DNA of 64,000 nucleotides from Cognatundibacterium luofuense (GCF_018139685.1 NZ_JAGSPN010000003.1:248001-312000); one strand, 5' to 3'. Numbered from the stretch's first letter, positions 16,803 through 26,325 are shown. Numbers and translations: made by a program. Notes: generated from the sequence alone by a model not told the origin.

Positions 16803-18659
16803 ATGAACATGGTTGCGACTACATTTATCATCAATAACAATCAAAAGCTTTATACGCCAGAACAAATCTGGGTCAGCTTTGACGGTAGTATGACGACCTC
16901 CGATACGGTGGGCGGGATCGCTTGCACAGACGCCAGTTGGCAGTCGTTTCAACTGAGTGCGATGCAGGCTGAAGTCAGCCTTCCTTACTTCAGCAGCAAC
17001 CCGCTGCAATACACATTTTCACTGGATAATTTTAACGGGCGTATTTATGTGAACTATGGCGCCGCTGCATTAACGGCTTCGCCAAATCCGGGGCAGCCGG
17101 GCAATGTGCCTTACATCGTTTTTGAAGCAACGGTGTTGCCAAGCAATTCGAGCAATATTGATCTTTCTTACGTGGATGGTATTTCAGCCGCTGCAGGTAC
17201 TATGCTGCGGGATGCGACGACAGGCGCAGCCTTGCTTGCCACTTCGGTCAATCCGGTCAGTGCCAGCCCGGAAATTGTCAGTCTGGTCGCAGCGCAGGTT
17301 CCTGATGCAGTGATTTCGAATGAGAACGGCATTTGCCGGATTATGTCAGCTTCCGCGTCACCATCCAGTTATCACGACTGGACTGCATTGCTGGCTGCGC
17401 TGCAAACCTCAACCAGCCAGACACCGTTAAATATTGCCGATTACACCAGCCCTGCAACCGGGCTCCCGGCAAAATCTGAGCTGAACGGTGTGCTGTTTGG
17501 TTACTCCGGTGCGCCTGCCATAACGGGACAATTAAGTGGATTCGATCAGCAGCAAAGCTATACATTAACGGCAACATTTCAGGCAGATCTGAATCCTGAC
17601 AGCGATCCGACTCTGACCAGTCTGGAAATTCCCCAAGGAACAGCAGGCGTGCTGATGACCGGCAGCGGCACGGTGAGCGGAACGTTTTCGATCTACATTA
17701 CGAATGCCGCGATGAATGCGGGAACAGGTATTTACGGGAATAATCCCGCCTATGTTGTTGTGCCATCGGAAAGCACTCAGGGAAGCGCGTACGCGACCAA
17801 CGGAATTTATAACGATCTGAGTGGACGCATCGTCGGCGATCTGATGGCGGGGATTGTCTTCGGCTGGAGTAACAGCGCAACCAATATTGCGGATCATGCG
17901 AAGAACACAAATACGAATTTGTACGGCATGATATTCAGTGCGGATACGGTTTCCGGAATCAAGACCGGTGAGCTTTTCTTTCTGCTTTCGCTGGCAGCCA
18001 CACAGGGAAAACTAAGTCATTGGATAGGTGCAGGAATCAGCAACAATCCGCTTGAATACGATCCGTATTTGTATGCAGTTTCTCAATACACTTATGCCTA
18101 TGCCAGCGGATTTACGGATCGCTTGCAAGGATTTGCGAATCCCGACACATACTGGTACACCAGCAATCCACCGGCGATTCCGTGGAATGCGCAAGAGAAT
18201 TTTCCGCTGATTGGTTTTGTACAGCTGACACTGGGTGCAACAGCAATCGACTATACCATCGACTATACCGTACAAGCGAATCAAGCCTGGCAAGATACGG
18301 GGCTTGCAGTGCATGCGGATAGCAAAATAAAGGTAGAGTATTTGTCCGGCAAATGGACTGCTGATCCGTATACCAATAACGGGAACTTATATGGCGCAGC
18401 TGGCTGCCCCGGACTCATCATGACGCAGCCTGGTTATCCTTCGGTCGATGCTGACCTGCAGGCGAACATGGGTGCTTTGATGGGACGCATCGGCGGAGAG
18501 GGCGGAAAAGTCATACTAATCGGCGATGGTCCGGTAAGTCTGCCTGCAGGCTATAGCGGAAATCTGGAGTTATGTATTAACGACGATCTGAAAGGACATT
18601 ACGGCGCCGGTCTGACTGACAATCAGGGGGCAGTCTGCGTTTCAATTCGGCTTGGTTAA
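16803..18659 (+). CDS. GH64/thaumatin-like protein fused to a LecA-like galactose lectin domain
   Basis: 618 residues. The first ~430 resemble the GH64-thaumatin-like superfamily of beta-1,3-glucanases: NNNQKLYTPEQIWVSF, then NGRIYVNYG, then VFEATV with Glu108 and YVDGIS with Asp125, spaced much like the catalytic Glu/Asp pair of GH64 enzymes. Residues ~490-618 resemble the P. aeruginosa PA-I lectin LecA: DTGLAVHADSKIKV, GALMGRIGG, then ELCINDDLKGHYG and LTDNQG, with Asp594 and Asp606-Asn607 at the calcium/galactose positions. No signal peptide is visible, as in LecA. The ribosome binding site is AAGGA. It is alone, with a terminator after it. It may bind and cut glycans on fungi, algae or other surfaces; this is inference. 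Confidence 0.75.
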   Translation: MNMVATTFIINNNQKLYTPEQIWVSFDGSMTTSDTVGGIACTDASWQSFQLSAMQAEVSLPYFSSNPLQYTFSLDNFNGRIYVNYGAAALTASPNPGQPGNVPYIVFEATVLPSNSSNIDLSYVDGISAAAGTMLRDATTGAALLATSVNPVSASPEIVSLVAAQVPDAVISNENGICRIMSASASPSSYHDWTALLAALQTSTSQTPLNIADYTSPATGLPAKSELNGVLFGYSGAPAITGQLSGFDQQQSYTLTATFQADLNPDSDPTLTSLEIPQGTAGVLMTGSGTVSGTFSIYITNAAMNAGTGIYGNNPAYVVVPSESTQGSAYATNGIYNDLSGRIVGDLMAGIVFGWSNSATNIADHAKNTNTNLYGMIFSADTVSGIKTGELFFLLSLAATQGKLSHWIGAGISNNPLEYDPYLYAVSQYTYAYASGFTDRLQGFANPDTYWYTSNPPAIPWNAQENFPLIGFVQLTLGATAIDYTIDYTVQANQAWQDTGLAVHADSKIKVEYLSGKWTADPYTNNGNLYGAAGCPGLIMTQPGYPSVDADLQANMGALMGRIGGEGGKVILIGDGPVSLPAGYSGNLELCINDDLKGHYGAGLTDNQGAVCVSIRLG

Positions 18660-18690
18660 ATGCCGGATCGAATCTGGAAAATCTAAGATA

Positions 18691-18719
18691 AAAAGGGAGC
18701 TGATATCAGCTCCCTTTTT
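18691..18719. terminator. bidirectional terminator between lectin gene and dbpA
   Basis: Perfect palindromic stem AAAAGGGAGCTGAT and its complement with T run on each side. It serves the lectin gene (plus) and the helicase gene (minus). Confidence 0.92.
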
Positions 18720-18754
18720 ATTAAATGCTAAACGGCGATCAACCCGCGTTCGCC

Positions 18755-20140
18755 TCAGCCCACCATGCGCATACGGAACTGGCGGCCTTTGATCTGGGTG
18801 CGGGACAGGCGTTCCAGTGTGTCTTCGGCGATGCTGCGTTCGATGGCGACGAAGGTGACGAAGTCGCCGACGTTGATTTTGCCGACTTGCGCTTTTTGCA
18901 GACCGAGGTCGGCGCACAGTGCGCCGAGCAGGTCGCCGGGGCGCATTTTGTCTTTTTTACCGGCCTGAATACACAGCGTCATCATCGGTGCCTGCAGCGG
19001 GGCATCGTTATTGATGTCGAGGCTGTCCAGCTCCAGCCATTGCGCCTGTTCGCCGCTGTATTCTTCGATATTACGTACCCATTTCTTTTCGCCGGGCGTG
19101 ACCAGTGTCAGCGCCAGGCCCTGTTCACCGGCGCGGCCGCTGCGGCCAATGCGGTGGATGTGTACTTCGCTGTCTTTCGACACATCGACATTAATCACAG
19201 CGCCGAGATTCTGAATATCCAGACCACGTGCGGCAACGTCGGTTGCGACCAGTACTGAGCAGCTTTGATTGGCGAAGCGGATAAGTACTTCATCGCGGTC
19301 ACGCTGTTCCATGTCGCCATGCAGAGCCAGTGCGCTGATGCCTTGTGCATGCAATTCTTCGGTTAATTCGCGGCAGTGAATTTTGGTATTACAAAACGCA
19401 ATGCTGGATGCAGGCTGATAGTGTTGCAGTAAGCGGCCGACGGCGGCATTGCGCTGTTCCGGCGTGGTCTGAAAAAACCATTGCTGGATTTGATTTGCGC
19501 TGTGTTGTACTTCGACCTGAATTTCTTCCGGCTGATTCAGCAATTGTTCGCTGGCGGCGCGGATGTCATCCGGATAGGTTGCCGAGAACAGCAGCGTCTG
19601 ACGGCGTGGCGAGCAGGCAGCGGCGATATCGTAAATATCATCGTAAAAGCCCATGTCCACCATGCGGTCTGCTTCATCCAGAACCAGCGTCTGAATGGCA
19701 TTCAGTCGCAGCGTGCCACGGCTGATGTGATCAATCAGGCGACCCGGCGTACCAACGACAATGTGCGCACCGAATTCCAGCGAGGCGATTTGCGGACGCA
19801 TAGGAATGCCGCCGGTCAGCGTGACGATTTTGACGTTCTCGATACGGCGCGCCAGACGGCGTAATTCATTAGCGACCTGATCGGCCAGTTCGCGCGTCGG
19901 ACAAATCACCAGACCCTGTACTGCAAAGTAAGTCGGGTTCAGCTTATTCAGCAAACCCAGCCCGAATGCCGCCGTTTTACCGGAACCGGTTTTTGCCTGT
20001 GCAATCAGATCGCGTTGCTGCAGGATGACCGGCAAGGCCGCCGCCTGAATCGGCGTCATTTGCTCATAGCCAAGGCTGGCCAGATTGTCGAGCAGGGCGG
20101 CTTGTAAGGGAAGGGAACTGAAGGAGAGTGTGTCTGACAT
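18755..20140 (-). CDS. dbpA: ATP-dependent RNA helicase DbpA
   Basis: 461 residues from MSDTLSFSSLPL. All DEAD-box motifs are seen: Q motif around GYEQMTPIQ, AKTGSGKT (I), PTRELA (Ia), GTPGRL (Ib), DEAD (II), SAT (III), HGDMEQRDRDEVLIRF (IV/V), ATDVAARGLD and HRIGRSGR (VI). The C-terminal DbpA RNA-binding domain (LCIQAGKKDKMRPGDLLGAL) binds hairpin 92 of 23S rRNA. The protein acts in assembly of the large ribosomal subunit. The frame extends upstream, but homology begins at this ATG. Confidence 0.93.
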   Translation of the reverse strand: MSDTLSFSSLPLQAALLDNLASLGYEQMTPIQAAALPVILQQRDLIAQAKTGSGKTAAFGLGLLNKLNPTYFAVQGLVICPTRELADQVANELRRLARRIENVKIVTLTGGIPMRPQIASLEFGAHIVVGTPGRLIDHISRGTLRLNAIQTLVLDEADRMVDMGFYDDIYDIAAACSPRRQTLLFSATYPDDIRAASEQLLNQPEEIQVEVQHSANQIQQWFFQTTPEQRNAAVGRLLQHYQPASSIAFCNTKIHCRELTEELHAQGISALALHGDMEQRDRDEVLIRFANQSCSVLVATDVAARGLDIQNLGAVINVDVSKDSEVHIHRIGRSGRAGEQGLALTLVTPGEKKWVRNIEEYSGEQAQWLELDSLDINNDAPLQAPMMTLCIQAGKKDKMRPGDLLGALCADLGLQKAQVGKINVGDFVTFVAIERSIAEDTLERLSRTQIKGRQFRMRMVG

Positions 20141-20315
20141 GGAATGCTTTACAAAAACTGGCAGGCAACAGGCCCGCCGAAGGCGGTATTGTAGGTGATG
20201 TGGGGCGCTTCTGCGGCCTTCTTGCAGAAAGAATGCATTGCTCTGAGGGAAATATCTTGCCAAACACATATTGCAGGTGTATGTTCGCGCTTGTTATCAC
20301 TTTGTGCATATTTCA

Positions 20316-20840
20316 ATGCGTAAAATTCAGATTTCAGCGAAGGCTTTTGCGGTACAGGCGGTGGTCAGGTTTGTTCTGACTGAATTGCTCACGTTCTCTG
20401 CATTTATGGCGGTGTTTTACTCAGGTGTGCTCAGAGGACACCGGCCAGCGGGAGCGGAATTGGCTGGTTTGGTACTGGCGCTGTGCTGGCTGGGCTGGCG
20501 TGCGCTGCGGCAGCTGAAAGAGTGGCGCCGTGATCCGGCAAATGGTGATGCGCCGGTGCCGTCCGGACAGGCGTATGCGATGGTGGAACGTAAGCTGCTG
20601 GTGATTCGTCAGGGCATGTTTGAGACCCGCATTGATCTGACAGCAGACACGATGATTGCAGTGGAGCAAATCGCGCCGGTTTCGCTGGTTACTTCGGGTG
20701 CGGAAAAAGGTTTGCGTATCCGCCTGAATCGCTGGATGTCGTTTCGCCTGACTGGCGCTGTACCGTATGTGAATCAGCTGATCAGTGATATCGCGCAGTA
20801 TCGCGTTGTCGATACAAAGTACACCGCGCTGACAGCCTGA
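20316..20840 (+). CDS. membrane protein with PH-like C-terminal region, unknown function
   Basis: About 174 residues from MRKIQISAKAF. Two N-terminal membrane helices (VVRFVLTELLTFSAFMAVFYS and AGLVLALCWLGWRAL) are followed by a soluble beta-rich part with KLLVIRQGMFETRIDLT and ISLV-type strands, similar in layout to bacterial PH-domain membrane proteins. I cannot name a family with confidence. It is divergent from dbpA with about 175 bp between. A terminator follows 20 bp after the stop. Confidence 0.7.
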   Translation: MRKIQISAKAFAVQAVVRFVLTELLTFSAFMAVFYSGVLRGHRPAGAELAGLVLALCWLGWRALRQLKEWRRDPANGDAPVPSGQAYAMVERKLLVIRQGMFETRIDLTADTMIAVEQIAPVSLVTSGAEKGLRIRLNRWMSFRLTGAVPYVNQLISDIAQYRVVDTKYTALTA

Positions 20841-20860
20841 TCTGAACGCTGTCTCCCGAC

Positions 20861-20893
20861 AAAAAACGCTGGCTTGGTATGCCAGCGTTTTTT
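20861..20893. terminator. bidirectional terminator
   Basis: AAAAAACGCTGGC / GCCAGCGTTTTTT stem with a 6-base loop between two convergent genes. Confidence 0.92.
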
Positions 20894-20928
20894 ATTTGTG
20901 CAGGCAGATCGCTGCGTGAAGGAAAGGA

Positions 20929-21231
20929 TCAGCTTTCCAGTAAGTGCCGCTTGCGCGCAAAGCGCAGCATCAGGCCGCCACCGAGCAGTGGTGTGATTGC
21001 CATCGCCCCCAGATACAGGTTCACATGCGCTGTCTGTTCCAGTGTCGGCGGAAGAAACACGGCGCATATACCCAAAGTTAGTAATTCGGCGAATACGGCG
21101 CCGCTGATAAATGCCAGTGTGATACGGAAGGCTTTACGCGGTGCGTTGAAGGCCAGTGCAATAAAAAAGATGCAGGCCAGCAGCAGTGCGCCTGCAGTTG
21201 ATAGCAGTATCAGTGAAAACAATGGCGCCAT
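20929..21231 (-). CDS. small three-helix membrane protein, unknown function
   Basis: 100 residues, nearly all hydrophobic, with helices around 3-27 (FSLILLSTAGALLLACIF), 37-60 (ITLAFISGAVFAELLTLG) and 70-90 (LYLGAMAITPLLGGGLML). It ends in a basic tail RFARKRHLLES, expected to face the cytoplasm. No family is recognised. It is convergent with the previous gene across a shared terminator. Confidence 0.6.
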   Translation of the reverse strand: MAPLFSLILLSTAGALLLACIFFIALAFNAPRKAFRITLAFISGAVFAELLTLGICAVFLPPTLEQTAHVNLYLGAMAITPLLGGGLMLRFARKRHLLES

Positions 21232-21417
21232 TGGCTTGTCAGAAAATTAAAAACAAGCGCGATGATACCGGATGTGTTGTTTTTGATAATGCTGAAAAGC
21301 TGGAGTAAACCGTCGATTTTGGGCAAACGGGCTGACTTGCAGGGCAATTCGGATGAACGGCGCTGCATCTGCTTGTCATATACGATCGGGGAAGGCGGTG
21401 AAAGCGCTGGTCACTCT

Positions 21418-21500
21418 GCAGAAATCGTCATTTCACTTTCACGGAGGCCCGGACTTTCTGCCGACGACCGCCGGATCGCTATGCCAGACTCCGCATTTAG
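21418..21500 (+). repeat. dispersed ~95-bp repeat, copy C
   Basis: Forward copy with the invariant 20-mer and the GCCGGATCGC continuation. The left arm is partly diverged (GAAATCGTCATTTC in place of the usual end palindrome). Confidence 0.8.
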
Positions 21501-21729
21501 GCCCGAAAATGCCCGTTTCGGGCTCCGTATGAAGCGAATGATTACTGACAACACCGGATGTTGCGGGTGATCAGCTAAGGCAATGCACACGACAAGACAT
21601 ACTGGCATCCTAGGCTTTGCGGCTACGAAAATCTGAACGGCGTACCTTGCTGGCTTCTTCTGTATCTTTATGGCTGTTGCGCATCAGAAACAGGCACAAA
21701 AAAAGATGAAGATTTAGCAGTTCAGATAT

Positions 21730-21758
21730 TTGACATCTTACATCAGATCTGAGAAGAT
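21730..21758 (+). promoter_or_regulatory. nan operon promoter with overlapping candidate NanR-type operator
   Basis: A perfect -35 TTGACA (21730-21735) and a weak -10 17 bp later. TGACATCTTACATCA (21731-21745) matches TGACATCTAATGTCA at 51779-51793 upstream of the porin gene at 12 of 15 positions, and both sit over the -35. The palindrome TCAGATCTGA follows immediately. The likely binder is the FadR-family protein at 22903-23595. Confidence 0.55.
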
Positions 21759-21796
21759 CATTCTCAACGGTACTTTCTCTATACACGGATTATTTC

Positions 21797-22858
21797 ATGA
21801 TGAAGTCTGAAACCATGCTTCCAGCACTGCCAGTGGCGGTGGTCAGCGGTGCCAGCGGGCAAAGCGGCACACGCTTGTTTGCCGGACTGGGCAGCGCCGG
21901 TCAGGCATGGTTCGGGCTGGATGTCACGAATACGGGGGCTGGCTGGGTGTCGCTGGCACCTTTTCCGGCGGAAGCACCGCAGCAAGCCGCTTGCGTGACG
22001 ATACAGGATCGTATCTTTGTGCTGGGAGGCAGTATTCTGGATCAGCGCAGCGGATGCATGCGTCAGAGTACCCGCATCTGGGCTTATGACATGCTGCAGG
22101 ATGTCTGGCATTGTATGCCGTTTGAACAGCACAGCGATTTTCTGGGCGCGGTTGCGTTTGCCGATCCGCAGCGCGGTCTGATGGTGGCCGGTGGTTATCA
22201 TCGTGGTCAGTTTGATGATTTTTGCATTCGTATGAGCAGCCTGACAGCGGAAGATAAAGAGCGGTTCCGTTCAGATTACATGGCACGGGAAATCGCCGGT
22301 TTCCACTGGAATACAGGCTTGCGCCGCTTCGATACGCGCACGGCCTGTCTCGATGTCATTGCAGAAAATCCTTTACTGGCGACTTGCGGCAGTGGCCTGA
22401 TACAGCAGTCTGATCTGGCCTGGCTGATTTCGGGTGAAGTCAAACCGGGCTTGCGTCGTAACGCTGTGGTTTGTCTGGATACATCAAACTGCGAAGTGCT
22501 GGCAACAGAGCAGGTCAGTGGTGGTAAGGTGTTTGGACAGGGCGATGGTGTTGCATCGCCGTTTGCGGGGCTGTTACAGCAAACCCCGCTGTTTGCCGGC
22601 GGAACGTACTTTCCCGGTGCTGCGAAAAACTATCAGGCGGGCAGCCTGTTCGCGCATCGGGGTCTGGAAAAACGCTGGTCAGACGAATGCTTCGTGCGGA
22701 CTGGAGAAGGCTGGCAACTGGCAGGAAATCTGCCCGCTGGTCGTGCGCACGGATGCAGTTTTGTACTTCCGGAAGGCATTTTGCTGACCGGAGGTGACAG
22801 TCAGGATGGCGTACCGGTGCTGGAAAACTGGTTGTTGTCAGACATGTCAGTTAATTAG
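21797..22858 (+). CDS. cytoplasmic kelch-type sialic acid mutarotase (NanM-like)
   Basis: 353 residues folded as a kelch beta-propeller of the cyclically permuted N-acetylneuraminate mutarotase type: LFAGLGSAGQAWFGLDV, DRIFVLGGS, ISGEVKPGLRRNAV, LFAGGTYFPGAAKNYQAG and AHRGLEKRWSDE parallel the second NanM at 49294-50445. It has no signal peptide, whereas the second copy does, so this one should act inside the cell on the anomer of sialic acid used by NanA. It is the first gene of the nan operon, 44 bp before the regulator gene. The start is ATG 21797 or 21800. Confidence 0.85.
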   Translation: MMKSETMLPALPVAVVSGASGQSGTRLFAGLGSAGQAWFGLDVTNTGAGWVSLAPFPAEAPQQAACVTIQDRIFVLGGSILDQRSGCMRQSTRIWAYDMLQDVWHCMPFEQHSDFLGAVAFADPQRGLMVAGGYHRGQFDDFCIRMSSLTAEDKERFRSDYMAREIAGFHWNTGLRRFDTRTACLDVIAENPLLATCGSGLIQQSDLAWLISGEVKPGLRRNAVVCLDTSNCEVLATEQVSGGKVFGQGDGVASPFAGLLQQTPLFAGGTYFPGAAKNYQAGSLFAHRGLEKRWSDECFVRTGEGWQLAGNLPAGRAHGCSFVLPEGILLTGGDSQDGVPVLENWLLSDMSVN

Positions 22859-22902
22859 AAAATAATGACTCTTATTTAAAATTCTTACAGTCCGAGGTCG
22901 AT

Positions 22903-23595
22903 ATGGCGACAAAAATTCCTGCATACAAATTAGCGCAGGGCGAAATTAAGCAGTACATCGAAAAGAATAATCTGCGTGAGGGTGATGCGCTGCCACCGGA
23001 AGGTAAGCTGGCGGAAGAACTGGGGATCAGCCGCCCGTCGCTGCGTGAAGCGGTGAAAGCGCTGGAATCACTCGGCATTATTGAATCACGCCATGGCGAA
23101 GGCATTTATGTGAAGCCTTTTACCTTTGATTCGATTCTGGAAAATCTGCCGTATTCGATGATTACCAATGATTCACAAATCAGCGATCTGCTGTATGTGC
23201 GGACGTATTTAGAAGTCGGGGCGCTTGCTTCTGTGGTTAAAAATATTCAGCCGGAAAACACACTGAAACTGCGTCGTCTGGCAGAGAAAATGCTGGAAAA
23301 AGCACGTCAGAATGAAAGTTTTGCAGACGAAGACCGCGAGTTTCACGCGGAAATGTACCGCTGCCTCGACAACCGTTTCTTGCTGGCGCTGATTGATTTG
23401 TTCTGGAATATCTTCAATAACATGCTTAAACAAAGCGGACCGGCGAATACGGATCCGTGGGCAGCTGAAGCGACTGCCAATGACCATCTTTCTATCGTGA
23501 ATATGCTGGAAACCAAAGATGAAGCCGGTTTACTGAAAGCCCATCTCGGTCACTTTGAATCCATCTTTAAACGATATCCCAAAGGAGTTGCATGA
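22903..23595 (+). CDS. FadR-family transcriptional regulator of sialic acid genes
   Basis: 230 residues. The GntR winged helix (GEIKQYIEKNNLREGDALPP, then ISRPSLREAVKALESLGI and the wing SRHGEGIYV) spans residues 5-75. The FCD domain follows, with metal-site candidates in DREFHAEMYRCL and NDHLSIVNML. It lies inside the nan operon and is likely the sensor of sialic acid or a breakdown product, analogous to NanR of E. coli, though orthology is not shown. The proposed operators are at 21731-21745 and 51779-51793. Confidence 0.85.
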   Translation: MATKIPAYKLAQGEIKQYIEKNNLREGDALPPEGKLAEELGISRPSLREAVKALESLGIIESRHGEGIYVKPFTFDSILENLPYSMITNDSQISDLLYVRTYLEVGALASVVKNIQPENTLKLRRLAEKMLEKARQNESFADEDREFHAEMYRCLDNRFLLALIDLFWNIFNNMLKQSGPANTDPWAAEATANDHLSIVNMLETKDEAGLLKAHLGHFESIFKRYPKGVA

Positions 23596-23668
23596 TGCGT
23601 TAGTCCGGATAGCGCATCGGGCGACTCAGTTCGCTCAATCCACCAAGCCTGAATAGGATAGGAGACTT

Positions 23669-25231
23669 ATGTTGACTTATCGTGGTACTGGCAGCATTGC
23701 GCTGTCAGCGGCTCTGGCCGCACTTTTGCAGGTAAGTTTGCCCGCAGCGGCTGCAGATACCGTGTTTACCGGTGCGTTTGATGTGGGGCCACAAGGCAAC
23801 CCGCAGAAGTTTAATCCGCTGACGGCATCTGCCGGTTTTGGATTTTATAATAAATATTTTAACACGTTGACGCTGTATGATCCAGCGTTTCAGAAAATAT
23901 CCGGCGATCTGGCGGAAAGCTGGTCGTTTTCTAAAGATGGTAAGAGTTTTACCATCAAGCTGCGTAAAGGTGTGCACTGGCATGACGGCGCACCGTTCAC
24001 TGCAGCCGATGTGAAATTCACGCTGGGGCTGATCAAAGATCCGGACATGGCCAGTGTGTTTGCCGTGCGCTTTGCCGATGTAGTGAATATCCGCGTCGCG
24101 GATGAACATACTGTGGTGCTGGAGTTGCTGAACATGGATGCATCGCTGCCGGATGCACTGACCAATGTGATGATGCTGCCGAATCATTTGCTGTCCAAAT
24201 TCACCGCCAAAGAATTACGTACCTCAGACTGGTGGAAATCGCCGGTTGGTACCGGCCCGTTTAAATGGAATAAATACGTGCCGGATCAGTATGTCGAATT
24301 GCTGGCAAACCCGGATTATTTCCGTGGCAAGCCGAAAATTAACCGTCTGGTCAATCGCTATTTTAAAGACAGCAGTTCTGCGGCGATTGCGCTGGCTGCA
24401 GGCGAAATCAATTACAGCTATTTAACCCAGGATCAGATACGCGACGGTGCCGGAAAAAATGTGCAGGTGATTTCGGGTCAATCGATGGTGCTGAACTATA
24501 TCGGTTTAAATAATCAGGATCCGCGTTTTAAAGATGTGCGTGTGCGTCAGGCTTTGCTGTACGCGATTGACCGCGCCGCGATTGTCAAAAACATTTATAA
24601 AGGCAGCGCAGTTGCCAGCAACTGCGTGCTGAGTTCACCAAAATATATTCCGCAGGATGCAAACAGCTATGACATGAATCTGAGCAAAGCAAAAGCTTTG
24701 CTGGAGGAAGCGGGCTGGAGCAAGCTGAATCACGGAGAACCACTGGAATTGCTGACGTATTACAGCGATCAGTTATCCAAAGATGTGGTCGCCAGCCTGC
24801 AAGTGATGTTCGGACAAATCGGTGTCACGGTGAAACCGCGTTTTGTGGATGCGCCGACTTACGGGCAAATTGTCGATGCCGGTAAGTTCAGTATGGTGTT
24901 CGCCGGTGCCGGTAATGGCCCGGATCCTGCATCCCTGATGCCACTGCTGCACTCTTCGTATGCACCGCCAAAAGGTGTGAACCGTATGCGTGTCCGTATT
25001 CCTGAGCTGGATAAATTATTTGATGCCGGTCAGGCGGAAACGGATGACGGCAAGCGCAATGATATTTACAAACAATTGTGCCGCATTACGAATCAGCAAT
25101 TGCCGTGGATACCGTTGTGGGTGGCAAACCGCTATGGCGGCTATACAAAGAACGTAACGAACTTTGTATGGACACCATCGCCCGGCGGTGGTCGCTATCA
25201 GGACAGTCCGGAAAACTGGACCCTGCGCTGA
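23669..25231 (+). CDS. sialic acid ABC transporter substrate-binding protein (peptide/nickel type)
   Basis: 520 residues. Signal peptide to about residue 28 (LLQVSLPAAAADTV). Family 5 solute-binding signatures include GPQGNPQKFNPLT, LAESWSFSKDGKSFTIKLRKGVHWHDGAPFTAADVKF, and RVRQALLYAIDRAAIVKN. Most relatives bind peptides or nickel. The surrounding nan genes point to sialic acid, as for the SatABCD transporter of Haemophilus ducreyi, which is of this class. The ribosome binding site is TAGGAGA. The substrate call is by context. Confidence 0.8.
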   Translation: MLTYRGTGSIALSAALAALLQVSLPAAAADTVFTGAFDVGPQGNPQKFNPLTASAGFGFYNKYFNTLTLYDPAFQKISGDLAESWSFSKDGKSFTIKLRKGVHWHDGAPFTAADVKFTLGLIKDPDMASVFAVRFADVVNIRVADEHTVVLELLNMDASLPDALTNVMMLPNHLLSKFTAKELRTSDWWKSPVGTGPFKWNKYVPDQYVELLANPDYFRGKPKINRLVNRYFKDSSSAAIALAAGEINYSYLTQDQIRDGAGKNVQVISGQSMVLNYIGLNNQDPRFKDVRVRQALLYAIDRAAIVKNIYKGSAVASNCVLSSPKYIPQDANSYDMNLSKAKALLEEAGWSKLNHGEPLELLTYYSDQLSKDVVASLQVMFGQIGVTVKPRFVDAPTYGQIVDAGKFSMVFAGAGNGPDPASLMPLLHSSYAPPKGVNRMRVRIPELDKLFDAGQAETDDGKRNDIYKQLCRITNQQLPWIPLWVANRYGGYTKNVTNFVWTPSPGGGRYQDSPENWTLR

Positions 25232-25336
25232 ACTGCTTTTTACCGTATTGCAAATGCAACTCTCCCGTTATACAGGCTGCATCCGTACAACGTGTGTTTG
25301 CAATCCGGCTGACGATTTGATCTGGCTGAAGACATC

Positions 25337-26290
25337 ATGTGGACTTATTTGCTGAACCGCCTTGCTGTTAACATCCCCACGCTGTTTGCGATTCTGGTGG
25401 TGGTGTTCGTATTGATGAATATGGCGCCCGGAGATCCGGTTGACGCTTTTGTACCGCCGACTGCGGTGCTCACCGATCAACAAAAAGAAGTGCTGCGCCA
25501 CGAAATGGGACTGGATCAGCCTTTGCCGCTGCGTTTTGTCAGCTGGCTGCAGCAGGTGGCACATGGCGAGCTGGGATTGCGTTACAAAGACGGTTCTCCG
25601 GTATTGCAGGAAATCGCACGCCGTGCAGTCCCGACCGGCTTGCTGACCGTTGCAGGTCTGGGTATGGGCGCTTTGCTCGGCGTGCTGACCGGCCTGATTT
25701 CTGCGCGTGCTTACCGCCGCTGGCCTGATCATGTGCTGTCTGTACTGGCGTATATCTCAATTTCCAGTCCTGCTTTTCTGGTGGGCATTATTGCGATGTA
25801 TGTGTTTGCGCTGCAGCTGGGCTGGTTCCCGTCCGGTGGTTATACCGATCCCGGTGATGAAAGCTGGCGCAATATTCTGTACCACCTTGCCATGCCTGCG
25901 ATGGTGTTGTCCCTGCAGTTTATCGGCATCCTGATGCGTTACACCCGCGCCGGATTGCTGGAAACCATGAGCCAGGATTATGTCCGCACTGCCCGTGCCA
26001 AAGGCTTAAGCCCGCAGCAAGTCTTATTCCGTCACGCTTTCCCGAACACCCTGATTCCGATTATTACCGTGATCGGTGCGAATTTCAGTGCGTTGATCGG
26101 CGGTGCAGTGTTTATCGAAACCGTTTTTTCGTGGCCGGGCATGGGCATGCTGTTCCTCGATGGCATTGAGAGCCGAGATTACCCGCTGATTATGGGAATT
26201 ACGCTGGTGATGGCGGTCGTGATTCTGATCATCAATATGCTGACCGACCTGATTTACTCACGGATCGACCCGCGCATTACCTTGCGCTGA
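25337..26290 (+). CDS. ABC transporter permease, DppB type
   Basis: 317 residues with six predicted membrane helices. The N-terminal LLNRLAVNIPTLFAILVVVFVLMNMAPGDPVD is the standard DppB/OppB start. The coupling EAA-like region is in DYVRTARAKGLSPQQVLFRHAFPNTLIPIITVIG, followed by FIETVFSWPGMG. It forms the transmembrane channel together with the DppC-type protein. About 105 bp without a gene separate it from the binding-protein gene. Confidence 0.88.
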   Translation: MWTYLLNRLAVNIPTLFAILVVVFVLMNMAPGDPVDAFVPPTAVLTDQQKEVLRHEMGLDQPLPLRFVSWLQQVAHGELGLRYKDGSPVLQEIARRAVPTGLLTVAGLGMGALLGVLTGLISARAYRRWPDHVLSVLAYISISSPAFLVGIIAMYVFALQLGWFPSGGYTDPGDESWRNILYHLAMPAMVLSLQFIGILMRYTRAGLLETMSQDYVRTARAKGLSPQQVLFRHAFPNTLIPIITVIGANFSALIGGAVFIETVFSWPGMGMLFLDGIESRDYPLIMGITLVMAVVILIINMLTDLIYSRIDPRITLR

Positions 26291-26325
26291 ACCTTTCGCT
26301 TCAACCTGTATTGCACTGTATGTCA

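Larger units (their letters stand above)
21232..21796 (+). other. 565-bp non-coding stretch before the sialic acid operon
   Basis: Holds repeat copy C (21418-21500), a hairpin GCCCGAAA / TTTCGGGC at about 21500-21522, and the promoter/operator of the nan operon near 21730-21758. A plus-strand frame of about 100 codons from 21262 runs through the repeat and looks spurious. Confidence 0.6.

Noticed and set aside
18244-18267. Tandem 12-bp repeat ATCGACTATACC inside the lectin gene
   Set aside because: Two copies only, in frame (IDYTIDYT); likely a local duplication without regulatory meaning.
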